Origin: Sphingomonas melonis
Lineage (GTDB): Bacteria; Pseudomonadota; Alphaproteobacteria; Sphingomonadales; Sphingomonadaceae
DNA: 64,000 bases
Assembly: GCF_013409985.1 (NCBI RefSeq)
Contig: NZ_JACCBY010000008.1
Span: forward strand, 62,001-126,000
Direction: 5' to 3'
Part shown: positions 8,198 through 15,599 of the stretch, piece by piece
Numbering within the stretch: position 1 is the stretch's first letter
How the letters are laid out: every line of letters begins with the position of its first letter
The notes under the pieces: generated by a model
Seen by the model: only the letters and a program-made list of their open reading frames with translations
Told to the model about the DNA's origin: nothing
The model's database searches: none
Position numbers and translations under genes: made by a program

Positions 8198-8929
8198 GTG
8201 ACGTGGGGCTTCTCGCTCCTCGGCGCCCTCCTGTTGCTGTTCCCCGGCTTCTGCGCCTGGCTCGGCCTGCGCAACGGCAGCCGGACCGACTATCTCAGCC
8301 CGGTCCCCGACAAGCCCAATTCCACCCATACGCTCTTCGTCGTGCTGTTCGGCGCGCTGGTCGCGCATGCGGCGGGCGCCATCGCGTTCGCCGCGCAGGA
8401 GCTGTATTGCCGCATCGGTCCCTGTTTCGCGACCGGCATCGACCCCGACGTCTACAAGGCGATCCTGCGGCACGACCAGGCGCTGGCCGGATCGAGCATC
8501 GGCATCGCCCTGGCGCTCGTCTTCTTCATCGCCCTCGGCATCCTGACCGGCATCGCCTTCGAGCGGGTCGGCAGATCGAGCGCGTTGGCCAACCTCGCGC
8601 GCCCCGATACCCAGGGCTGGGTCCGCGCGATCGCGCAGGGCGCGGCCGACCCCAACAAGGTGGTCACCGCCTTCGTACTGACCAAGACGGGGCATGAGGG
8701 GCTGTTCGCGGCCTATGAGGGGGTCGTGCAGCAGCTCACCCTTGACGAGGATCAGGCGGTGACGATGATCACGCTCGCCGGGGTCGATCGCTTCCTGGTG
8801 GAGATCGCGGAGCGCAACATGCGCCGGCTCGACACCGACACGCGATCGATGCCGCTCATGCAGATCCTGAAACCCGAGATCGCCAATGTCGCCTTCGACA
8901 TCATCGACGTCGGCGGGCTGATCGACTGA
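8198..8929 (+). CDS. Membrane protein, possibly DUF6338-like
   Basis: 243 residues from GTG 8198. Three likely membrane helices: about 5-22 (LLGALLLLFPGFCAWLGL), 46-66 (LFVVLFGALVAHAAGAIAFAA) and 100-120 (IGIALALVFFIALGILTGIAF). A cytoplasmic C-terminal domain of about 120 residues follows. The layout resembles DUF6338-type proteins, but I cannot confirm the family. No catalytic motif was seen. It is probably cotranscribed with the 55-aa gene and perhaps with the MmcQ-like gene 20 bp downstream. Confidence 0.7.
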   Translation: MTWGFSLLGALLLLFPGFCAWLGLRNGSRTDYLSPVPDKPNSTHTLFVVLFGALVAHAAGAIAFAAQELYCRIGPCFATGIDPDVYKAILRHDQALAGSSIGIALALVFFIALGILTGIAFERVGRSSALANLARPDTQGWVRAIAQGAADPNKVVTAFVLTKTGHEGLFAAYEGVVQQLTLDEDQAVTMITLAGVDRFLVEIAERNMRRLDTDTRSMPLMQILKPEIANVAFDIIDVGGLID

Positions 8930-8949
8930 CGCAGCGGGGGAGAGGCGGC

Positions 8950-9300
8950 ATGCGGGATTGGGCGGCGGTGGTCGCGGCGGGGCTGGCGCTGCCGGGGGTT
9001 GCGCAGGGCAGCCGCTACGGCAGGCCGGCGCTGCTGTTCCGCGGCCGGATGCTCGCCGCCACCACCGCGCCCGACTCGGCCAGCTTCGTCCTCCATGTCG
9101 ACGAAGCGGACAAGCCGGTGCTAATCGACACCGATCCCGCGACCTTCTGGGAGACGGATCATTATCGCGGCTGGCCGGCGATCCTCGTCCGCTACGGCAC
9201 CGGCGCCGACGCCGGCGCGCGCATCGCCCGCCTGCTCGCCCGCGCCTGGTGGGACCGCGCCACCATCGCCCAGCGCAAGGCTCATGGCGACCGGCCGTGA
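8950..9300 (+). CDS. MmcQ/YjbR family protein
   Basis: 116 residues with the MmcQ/YjbR fold pattern: an N-terminal helix, LPGVAQGSRYGRPALLFRGRML, a central sheet, a WETDHYRGWPAILVRY segment, and an Arg-rich C-terminal helix (LLARAWWDRATIAQRK). Proteins of this family resemble the CyaY fold and are often called DNA-binding; the true role is unclear. ATG 8950 follows a GGGGGAGAGG ribosome site. Probably in the same transcript as the upstream membrane protein gene. Confidence 0.8.
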   Translation: MRDWAAVVAAGLALPGVAQGSRYGRPALLFRGRMLAATTAPDSASFVLHVDEADKPVLIDTDPATFWETDHYRGWPAILVRYGTGADAGARIARLLARAWWDRATIAQRKAHGDRP

Positions 9301-9377
9301 CGCGATCCCCGTAAGATCAAACGCTTGATCCACGGCCGTCGCGGGCACCCGCGCCGCGATCCGGCGTTGCACCGTCG

Positions 9378-10358
9378 ATGTGGGTAGAACATGCGCGCCG
9401 TCCGGATCATGCCGCCTGGGGGCTCATCGCGATCATGGCGACCGTCTGCCTGCTGACCGCCGCGGGTCTTGCGTTCCGCCTCGATGCCGCAACCGCGATC
9501 ATCCCGGCAGGCGGCGTGGCGCTCCTGTGCGCCGGCAGCCTCGTCGGGCGGCTGCGCGACCAGCCGCGGCTGGCGATGGGGGCGACCGCCTTTCTGCAGA
9601 TGACCGTCTTCACCCTGATCGGCGTCCTGCTGTCCTATGCGCTGGCGGCGCGCGCGGGCCCGTTGTGGGACGGACGCTTCGCCGCGGTCGATCGGGCGAT
9701 GGGGTTCGACTGGCCGGCGATCGTGCGGGCGGCGGACGGATCGCCGCGGCTGCTGTGGGTCGGTGGCCTCGCCTATCACAGCCTGACGCTGCAGATGGTC
9801 GTCTGCATCGTCGTGCTCAGTGCCGCCGGCTGCGCCGAGCGGCTGCGTCGCACCGTCGTGGCCGCGATCCTGAGCGGCTTCGTCACGATCCTGATCTCCG
9901 GCGTCACCCCCGCAATGGGGAACGTCTTCGATCCGGCGGGCTACCGGCATCTCTGGCCATCGGTCGCCTGGACCGAACAGGCGATGCTCGCCGGCCTGCG
10001 CGACGGCAGCTGGCGGACGATCGACCTCACCCGGCTGATGGGGATCGTCACCTTCCCCAGCTATCACGCGACGCTGCCGATCATCCTCGCCTGGGCCTTG
10101 CGCGACAGGCGCTGGTGGCGGGCGATCGCGCCGGCATGGGCGGCGGTGACGATCGTCGCGACGCCGCTGTTCGGCGGCCATTATGCCATCGACGTGCTGG
10201 CCGGCGCCGTGCTGGCGGTGCTGGGACTGGCGATCACGCCGTGGCTGGTCGCGCCGCGCCGCGATCAGGCGAAGGCGGCATGGATCGACGCGGCCGCCGC
10301 AGGCGCCCCGCCCGCGGTCGCGATCTCCGCCGCCAGCCGCGACGCGGCCAGCCGGTAG
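9378..10358 (+). CDS. PAP2/Aur1-type membrane phosphatase or transferase
   Basis: 326 residues with six or more membrane helices. Near the C-terminus are the PAP2 superfamily motifs: FPSYHAT (second motif, active-site His) and GGHYAIDVLAG (third motif His and Asp). This matches the inositolphosphotransferase-like PAP2_3 subgroup, which acts on lipid phosphates at the outer face of the inner membrane. The substrate is unknown. The last 94 bp overlap the 3' end of the convergent glycosyltransferase gene. The Ala-rich tail after about residue 290 may be dispensable. A role in glycolipid or carotenoid-glycoside metabolism with that neighbour is only a suggestion. Confidence 0.8.
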   Translation: MWVEHARRPDHAAWGLIAIMATVCLLTAAGLAFRLDAATAIIPAGGVALLCAGSLVGRLRDQPRLAMGATAFLQMTVFTLIGVLLSYALAARAGPLWDGRFAAVDRAMGFDWPAIVRAADGSPRLLWVGGLAYHSLTLQMVVCIVVLSAAGCAERLRRTVVAAILSGFVTILISGVTPAMGNVFDPAGYRHLWPSVAWTEQAMLAGLRDGSWRTIDLTRLMGIVTFPSYHATLPIILAWALRDRRWWRAIAPAWAAVTIVATPLFGGHYAIDVLAGAVLAVLGLAITPWLVAPRRDQAKAAWIDAAAAGAPPAVAISAASRDAASR

Positions 10359-11497
10359 GAGGGCCGGTGCAGCACGTTGCGCAGCGTCGCGGCGAGGCGG
10401 GGCGCGGTCAGGCGCCGGGGCGCGATCGTCTCGCCGGCGCCGATCCATGCGACGCGGGCGGCCGTGCCGGGCTGTTCGAACGCGATCGGCAGCGTGACGA
10501 TCGGCACCCCCGCCGCCAGCGCGTCGAGGACCGTGTTGAACCCGCCATGCAGCACCGCCGCGCTGCACCGGCGCAGCACCGCCTGCTGCGGCCAGAAGGC
10601 GCGCACCAGCGGATCGCCGGGCAATGCCGCCGCGTCCGCCGCGCTGAGGCCCCCGCCGTGGCCGATCACCGCGCGCGCGCCGACCAGCGCGCATGCCTCC
10701 GCCATGGTCGCGAACAGCTGTCGGCGCGCGCCCTGCAGCGTGCCCAGCGAGCAGAACACCAGCGGCCGCGCGTCGCGGGGCAGGTCGGCGATATCGGGCT
10801 GCGGCGTGCGCCACGGCCCGCCATAGACGAAGTGCGGCGGCAGCTGCCGGCGCGGATAATCCAGGCCGGCGGGACATTGCGCGACATAGCGGCGCATGTC
10901 CGCCCGGCTGCGCCCGGCGGGATGGGCGCGCCGATAGTCCTGGAGGACGCCGGTGATCGGCCGCATCAGCACGTCGGACACCTGGTAACCGCCGCGGTTG
11001 CGGAACCGGCCGAGCGCATCGTCCCGATAGCGCCACCCCAGGAAGGGCGGGGGCACCGCCGTCTCGCCGAGCAGCGGCAGGCCGGTCACGCTGACCACGC
11101 AGGGCAGGCCGAGCGTGCCGGCGAGCAACGCACCGGCAGGCTCGGCGGAATCCGCGATCACCGCATCGGCGCCGATCGCCGCGATCGTCGCGGGCGCCTG
11201 GGCGAGCAGGCGCCGGCTCAGCAGCGCGGTCGCGCGGATCATCCGGGTCAGCCCGATCAGGCCATCGGGCGCCGCCAGCCGGGCATTATAGGCGTCCAGC
11301 GACAATGGCGCGTCCGCGGGCGCGAGCGACGCGAAGCCGATGCGCGACGAGGTGACCAGCGGCGCGGCATCCGCCTGATGGACGACGGTGACGCGATGCC
11401 CCAGATCGATCAGCGCGGCGCCGAGGATCTGCAGCGGATTGATATGGCCCGGGGTGGGTGGGGCGATCACGGCGAAATGGCGCCCGGTCGCCGTCAT
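10265..11497 (-). CDS. GT1-family glycosyltransferase, CrtX-like
   Basis: 410 residues from ATG 11497, with GAG upstream. The start gives HFAVIAPPTPGHINPLQILG, typical of GT1 enzymes related to zeaxanthin glucosyltransferase (CrtX). The donor-binding signature is HGGFNTVLDALAAGVPIV, then LPIAFEQPGTAARVAWIGAG. It probably moves a sugar from a nucleotide donor to a lipid or small hydrophobic acceptor in the cytoplasm. No carotenoid gene is in the window, so the acceptor is unknown. It overlaps the convergent PAP2 gene. A longer reading from 11602 has no ribosome site and is unlikely. Confidence 0.82.
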   Translation of the reverse strand: MTATGRHFAVIAPPTPGHINPLQILGAALIDLGHRVTVVHQADAAPLVTSSRIGFASLAPADAPLSLDAYNARLAAPDGLIGLTRMIRATALLSRRLLAQAPATIAAIGADAVIADSAEPAGALLAGTLGLPCVVSVTGLPLLGETAVPPPFLGWRYRDDALGRFRNRGGYQVSDVLMRPITGVLQDYRRAHPAGRSRADMRRYVAQCPAGLDYPRRQLPPHFVYGGPWRTPQPDIADLPRDARPLVFCSLGTLQGARRQLFATMAEACALVGARAVIGHGGGLSAADAAALPGDPLVRAFWPQQAVLRRCSAAVLHGGFNTVLDALAAGVPIVTLPIAFEQPGTAARVAWIGAGETIAPRRLTAPRLAATLRNVLHRPSYRLAASRLAAEIATAGGAPAAAASIHAAFA

Positions 11498-11601
11498 GGA
11501 CGAAAAATCTCGACGCAAAGCAATGGCGTATCTCGCCCCCGACGGCAGCGTCCCGATCGTGCCGCCTGTCAGGCTCCATAACGCCTGCGCGGCGTTTTGC
11601 A

Positions 11602-12423
11602 TTAGTGTCGATCAGGCGCCCCCGCAGGGCAATGGCGCGGCGCGGTGCCGACCGGCTGCGCGGTCGCCAGCCTGCGGGCCACGACGGCGCGCGCGCGCAT
11701 CGCCTCGCCGATCAGCAGCAGCGCCGGATCGCGCTCACCGATCGTGCGGACGAGGAAGGCGAGCGCGTCGAGCCGGCCATGGATCAGCCGCTCGCCGGGC
11801 AGCGAGACGTTGACCGCGACCATCACCGGCGTGTCGGGGGCAAGGCCGGCGTCGATCAGCTTGCGCGCCACCTCGGCGGCCGCGGCGCGGCCCATATAGA
11901 CCGCGAGTGTCGTCTCCGCGCGCGCCAGCATCGGCCAGTCGAGGTCGAGCGGCTCGTCGCCGCGGGCATGTGCGGTCACCAGCGTCAGCGAGCGGGCGAG
12001 GCCGCGCAGCGTCAGCGACAGCGTGCCCGATGCGGCGGCCGCACTGGCGGCGGTGATGCCGGGGCAGACGTGGACGGCGATGCCATGCGCGGCGCAGGCG
12101 GCGATCTCCTCGGTCGAGCGGCCGAACACCGACGGATCGCCGCCCTTCAGCCGCACCACGCGTCGGCCGGCCAAAGCCGCGGCGACGATCAGCTCGTCGA
12201 TCGTGGCCTGATCCTTCGAATGGCGGCCCGAGCGCTTGCCGACGCTGATCCGTTCGGTGCCGGCGGGGATCAGATCGAGCACCCCCGGCCCGACCAACGC
12301 GTCGTAGAAGACCATATCGGCCGCGGCGATCAGCCGTTCCGCCTTGCGGGTGAGCAGGTCGGGGTCGCCGGGGCCGGCGCCGACCAGCCAGACGGTGCCG
12401 GGGGCGATGAGATCATGCGGCAT
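11602..12423 (-). CDS. cobA: Uroporphyrinogen-III C-methyltransferase
   Basis: SAM-dependent enzyme making precorrin-2 on the route to siroheme, the cofactor of nitrite reductase NirB. 273 residues from ATG 12423. Signatures: VWLVGAGPGDPDLLTRKA (glycine-rich start), YDALV, RISVGKRSGRHSKDQ, VVRLKGGDPSVFGR and PGITAASAAAA. Length is usual for a single-domain SUMT. There is no fused CysG N-terminal dehydrogenase/ferrochelatase, so those steps are encoded elsewhere. It overlaps the end of nasA by 11 bp as last gene of the nitrate operon, matching siroheme supply to need. Confidence 0.95.
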   Translation of the reverse strand: MPHDLIAPGTVWLVGAGPGDPDLLTRKAERLIAAADMVFYDALVGPGVLDLIPAGTERISVGKRSGRHSKDQATIDELIVAAALAGRRVVRLKGGDPSVFGRSTEEIAACAAHGIAVHVCPGITAASAAAASGTLSLTLRGLARSLTLVTAHARGDEPLDLDWPMLARAETTLAVYMGRAAAAEVARKLIDAGLAPDTPVMVAVNVSLPGERLIHGRLDALAFLVRTIGERDPALLLIGEAMRARAVVARRLATAQPVGTAPRHCPAGAPDRH

Positions 12424-15016
12424 GGGAGGCACCTTTTCGGGCGGATTTGGCCTGCAGCAATTTGGCGAGCGCCGGGCGGCATGAGCCGCAATTGGTGCCG
12501 GCTTTGAGCGCGCTGCCGATCGCGGCGACATCGGCGAGGCGCTGGTCGGCGATGGCGGCGAGGATCGTGATCAGCCCGACATCGAAACAGGCGCAGACGA
12601 TCGGACCGCGATCGACCTGCACGCCCGGCGCGCGACCGGCGAGCAGGGTGGGGGCGGCCTGCGGCTCGGCGAGCTGCGCGACCAGCCAGTCGCGCGGCGG
12701 CAGCGCGCCGTCGCGGGTGACGAACAGCGCGGCGACGAGGCGACTGTCGCGCAGGATCGCGATGCGGCGGCTGCCGCGCGCCGCATCGATCGCCTCGATC
12801 CGCTCACCCGCCGGGAGCAGCGCGTCGAGCGCGGCGGGGTCGCCGTCGCCGGCGAGATCCCAGGCCGTGCCGCAGGGCACCGCGACCCGCGTCGCCCACA
12901 GGCAGGCGGGGCGGGCAGGGGCCTCGCCGGCGAGGAGGACGAAACCGCGCCAGTCGCTCGCCACCGCGGCGATCCGTGCCGGCGTCGCCTTGAAGCCGGG
13001 CTGGCCCGAGATCGGGTCGGCGAGCGGCCGCGGCAGCAGCCCGGTCCGGCCGCCGCTGGCGGTGCGATCGGTCCAGTGGATCGGGGTGAACAATTCGCCG
13101 CGCCGCTGCGTGTCGGTCAGCCGCACCCGGAACAGGCTGTCGCCCTGCGGCGTCACGACGCGGGCGAGGCCGCCGTCGGTCAGCGCCAGCGCCGCGGCAT
13201 CGTCGGGATGGACCTCGACCAGCGGTTCCTCGCGATGGCGGGCGAGTTTGGGCGACAGGCCGGTGCGCGTCATACTATGCCAATGGTCGCGATAGCGGCC
13301 GGTGTTGAGCGTCATCGGCCAGTCGGCGAGCGGCGCGGCGGACGGCTTCTGCATCACCGGCACCAGCCGCGCGCGACCGTCCGGCGTCGAAAAGCGGCCA
13401 TCGGCGAACGTCGTGCCGCCCCAGCGGAACGGCGTCATCGCGTCATAGGCGGCGTTGCCGATCGCGGTCTGGCCGGGCAGCGCGAACAGCCGGCTGCCGT
13501 CATTCTCGTAGAGCGACAGCCGGGCATGTTCGCGCCAGATGTCGGCGGGGCGGTCATAAGCGAAGGCGGTGCTCCAGCCCATGCGCCGACCGACCTCCTT
13601 GACGATCCACCAATCGGGCCTGGCGTCGCCGGGCAGCGGCAGGAAGGCGCGCTGGCGGCTGATCGTCCGGTCGGAATTGGTGACGGTGCCGTCCTTCTCG
13701 CCCCAGGCGGCGGCCGGCAGGCGGACGTGCGCGTGGACGCTGGTGTCGGTCTCGGCGACCACGTCGCTGACCACGACGAACGGGCAGGCGGCGAGCGCCT
13801 CGCGCACCCGGCCGGCATCGGGCATCGACACCGCGGGGTTGGTCGCCATCACCCACAGCGCCTTGATCCGGCCGTGGCCGAGCTCGCGGAACAGGTCGAC
13901 CGCCTTCAGCCCCGGCCTGTCGGGAACCGCCGGCGATCCCCAGAAGCGCTGGACGCGGGCGCGGTTCGCCGGCCCGAAATCCATATGCGCGGCGAGCGTC
14001 GAGGCGAGGCCGCCGACCTCGCGCCCGCCCATCGCATTGGGCTGGCCGGTGATCGAGAAGGGGGCGGCGCCGGGCTTGCCGATCCGGCCGGTGGCGAGGT
14101 GGACGTTGAGGATCGCATTGACCTGATCGGTGCCGGCGAGCGACTGGTTGATCCCCTGGCTGAACAGCGTGACGGTGCGCGGCGTCGCGGCGAACCAGTC
14201 GAAGAAGCGCCTGAGGTCGTCCACCGCCACGTCGCAGGCGCGCGCCGTCGACCACAGGTCGCTTCCCTCTCCGAACGCGTCCCAGAAGGCATCGGGCACC
14301 GCGACATGCGCGGCGAGATAGGCATCGTCCACCACGCCCGCGGCGCGGCACCAGGCGAGCAGGCCGTGCATCAGCGCGACGTCGCTGCCCGGCCGGATCG
14401 CAAGGTGGAGGTCGGCCTCCTCGGCGGTCTCGGTGCGGCGCGGATCGACGACGACGAGCTTCGCCCCCGCGGCGCAGCGCGCGCGGATGCGCTGGTAGAC
14501 GATGGGGTGGCACCAGGCGGTGTTGCTGCCGACCAGCACGATCAGGTCGGCGGCATCGAGATCGTCGTAGCTCGCCGGCACGATATCCTCGCCGAACGCG
14601 CGCATGTGGCCGGCGACCGCGCTCGACATGCACAGGCGCGAATTGGTGTCGATGTTCGCCGAGCCGATGAAGCCCTTCATCAGCTTGTTGGCGACGTAAT
14701 AATCCTCGGTGAGCAACTGGCCCGAGACGTAGAAGGCGACGCTGTTCGGACCGTGGCGCGCGATCGTGTCGCGAAAGCGTTTGGCGACGAGGTCGAGCGC
14801 CTTGTCCCACGACGCGCGGCGCTTGCCGATCATCGGGTGGAGCAGCCGGCCGTCGAGCCCGATCGTCTCGCCGAGATGCGTGCCCTTCGAGCAGAGCCGG
14901 CCGCGATTGGCGGGGTGATCGGGATCGCCGGCGATGGTGGCGCTGCGCCCACCGGTCAGGGTGGCGACAATGCCGCAGCCGACCCCGCAATAGGCGCAGG
15001 TGGTGCGGATACTCAT
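12413..15016 (-). CDS. nasA: Assimilatory nitrate reductase, catalytic subunit
   Basis: Cytoplasmic molybdenum bis-MGD enzyme reducing nitrate to nitrite; 867 residues from ATG 15016. An N-terminal [4Fe-4S] motif (CAYCGVGCG plus a later LCSKG) is followed by molybdopterin domains (NSRLCMSS, GSNTAWCHP, GINQSLAGTDQ) and the C-terminal dinucleotide-binding domain (LNTGRYRDHWHSMTRTG). The last 70 residues form a BFD-like [2Fe-2S] domain (CACFDVG, GTNCGSCRP), an electron-entry module seen in many NasA proteins. It overlaps cobA by 11 bp. Upstream, a repeat pair separates it from nirD. Electrons may come from NADH via another subunit or ferredoxin; no small subunit gene is adjacent. Confidence 0.95.
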   Translation of the reverse strand: MSIRTTCAYCGVGCGIVATLTGGRSATIAGDPDHPANRGRLCSKGTHLGETIGLDGRLLHPMIGKRRASWDKALDLVAKRFRDTIARHGPNSVAFYVSGQLLTEDYYVANKLMKGFIGSANIDTNSRLCMSSAVAGHMRAFGEDIVPASYDDLDAADLIVLVGSNTAWCHPIVYQRIRARCAAGAKLVVVDPRRTETAEEADLHLAIRPGSDVALMHGLLAWCRAAGVVDDAYLAAHVAVPDAFWDAFGEGSDLWSTARACDVAVDDLRRFFDWFAATPRTVTLFSQGINQSLAGTDQVNAILNVHLATGRIGKPGAAPFSITGQPNAMGGREVGGLASTLAAHMDFGPANRARVQRFWGSPAVPDRPGLKAVDLFRELGHGRIKALWVMATNPAVSMPDAGRVREALAACPFVVVSDVVAETDTSVHAHVRLPAAAWGEKDGTVTNSDRTISRQRAFLPLPGDARPDWWIVKEVGRRMGWSTAFAYDRPADIWREHARLSLYENDGSRLFALPGQTAIGNAAYDAMTPFRWGGTTFADGRFSTPDGRARLVPVMQKPSAAPLADWPMTLNTGRYRDHWHSMTRTGLSPKLARHREEPLVEVHPDDAAALALTDGGLARVVTPQGDSLFRVRLTDTQRRGELFTPIHWTDRTASGGRTGLLPRPLADPISGQPGFKATPARIAAVASDWRGFVLLAGEAPARPACLWATRVAVPCGTAWDLAGDGDPAALDALLPAGERIEAIDAARGSRRIAILRDSRLVAALFVTRDGALPPRDWLVAQLAEPQAAPTLLAGRAPGVQVDRGPIVCACFDVGLITILAAIADQRLADVAAIGSALKAGTNCGSCRPALAKLLQAKSARKGASHAA

Positions 15017-15093
15017 CGAGGGCCCGCGGCAAGCGACGACGCCGCGCAGCGTGCACGCGTCCATGCGGTTCGGGCCACCGCCCCCGACACCCC

Positions 15094-15198
15094 GTCACCC
15101 CGGACTCGTTCCGGGGTCCACTCCGCGGCGAGGAGAGCGGCATGAGGCGCGAGCGCGCGCCTGCGGACCGGTGGACCCCGGAACGAGTCCGGGGTGAC
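15094..15198. repeat. Dispersed 105-bp inverted repeat, family A copy 2
   Basis: Arms GTCACCCCGGACTCG and CGAGTCCGGGGTGAC, with palindromes at each end and a 50-bp centre (TCCGCGGCGAGGAGAGCGGC...) matching the centre of copy 3 in reverse orientation. It lies inside the nitrate operon between nirD and nasA, where RNA hairpins could alter relative expression or stability. Confidence 0.85.
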
Positions 15199-15260
15199 GG
15201 TGGGGCGGATCGGCTGAAGCCATGGGCCATGCACGATCGCTTCTTCCGTGCCGGGGAAGG

Positions 15261-15599
15261 TCACGCCGCAGCGCTCAGCGCACCGGCGCGGCAGATCAGC
15301 ACGCGGCCGCCGGTCACCTTGACCGGCACGACCGGCGTACAGCCCTTGTCCTCGCCCAAGGCCTCGCCGCTGGTCAGCGAGATGCGCCAATTGTGCAGCG
15401 GGCAGGCGACCGCGCCGCCATGGACGATGCCCTGCGACAGCCGCCCGTGCTTGTGCGGACAACGGTCGAGCAGCGCGAACACCTTGCCGTCGCCGGTGCG
15501 GAACACCGCGATGTCGTCGCCCCCCGTCACCTGCACCGTGCGGCTGCCGCGCACCGGAATCTCGTCGACCCAGCCGATATCGAGCCATTCGCCGGTCAT
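15261..15599 (-). CDS. nirD: Nitrite reductase small subunit (Rieske type)
   Basis: 112 residues, one Rieske-like [2Fe-2S] domain. Cluster ligands are visible as CPHKHG and CPLHNW. Unlike many NirD proteins, which have lost these ligands, this copy keeps both Cys-His pairs. It is the small partner of NirB in NADH-dependent reduction of nitrite to ammonium. Its ATG overlaps the nirB stop by 4 bp (ATGA), showing translational coupling. A gap of about 240 bp with a dispersed repeat then leads to nasA. Confidence 0.95.
   Translation of the reverse strand: MTGEWLDIGWVDEIPVRGSRTVQVTGGDDIAVFRTGDGKVFALLDRCPHKHGRLSQGIVHGGAVACPLHNWRISLTSGEALGEDKGCTPVVPVKVTGGRVLICRAGALSAAA

Noticed and set aside
13076..15145. 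689-codon plus-strand frame opposite nasA
   Set aside because: Shadow of nasA; composition unlike a real protein.
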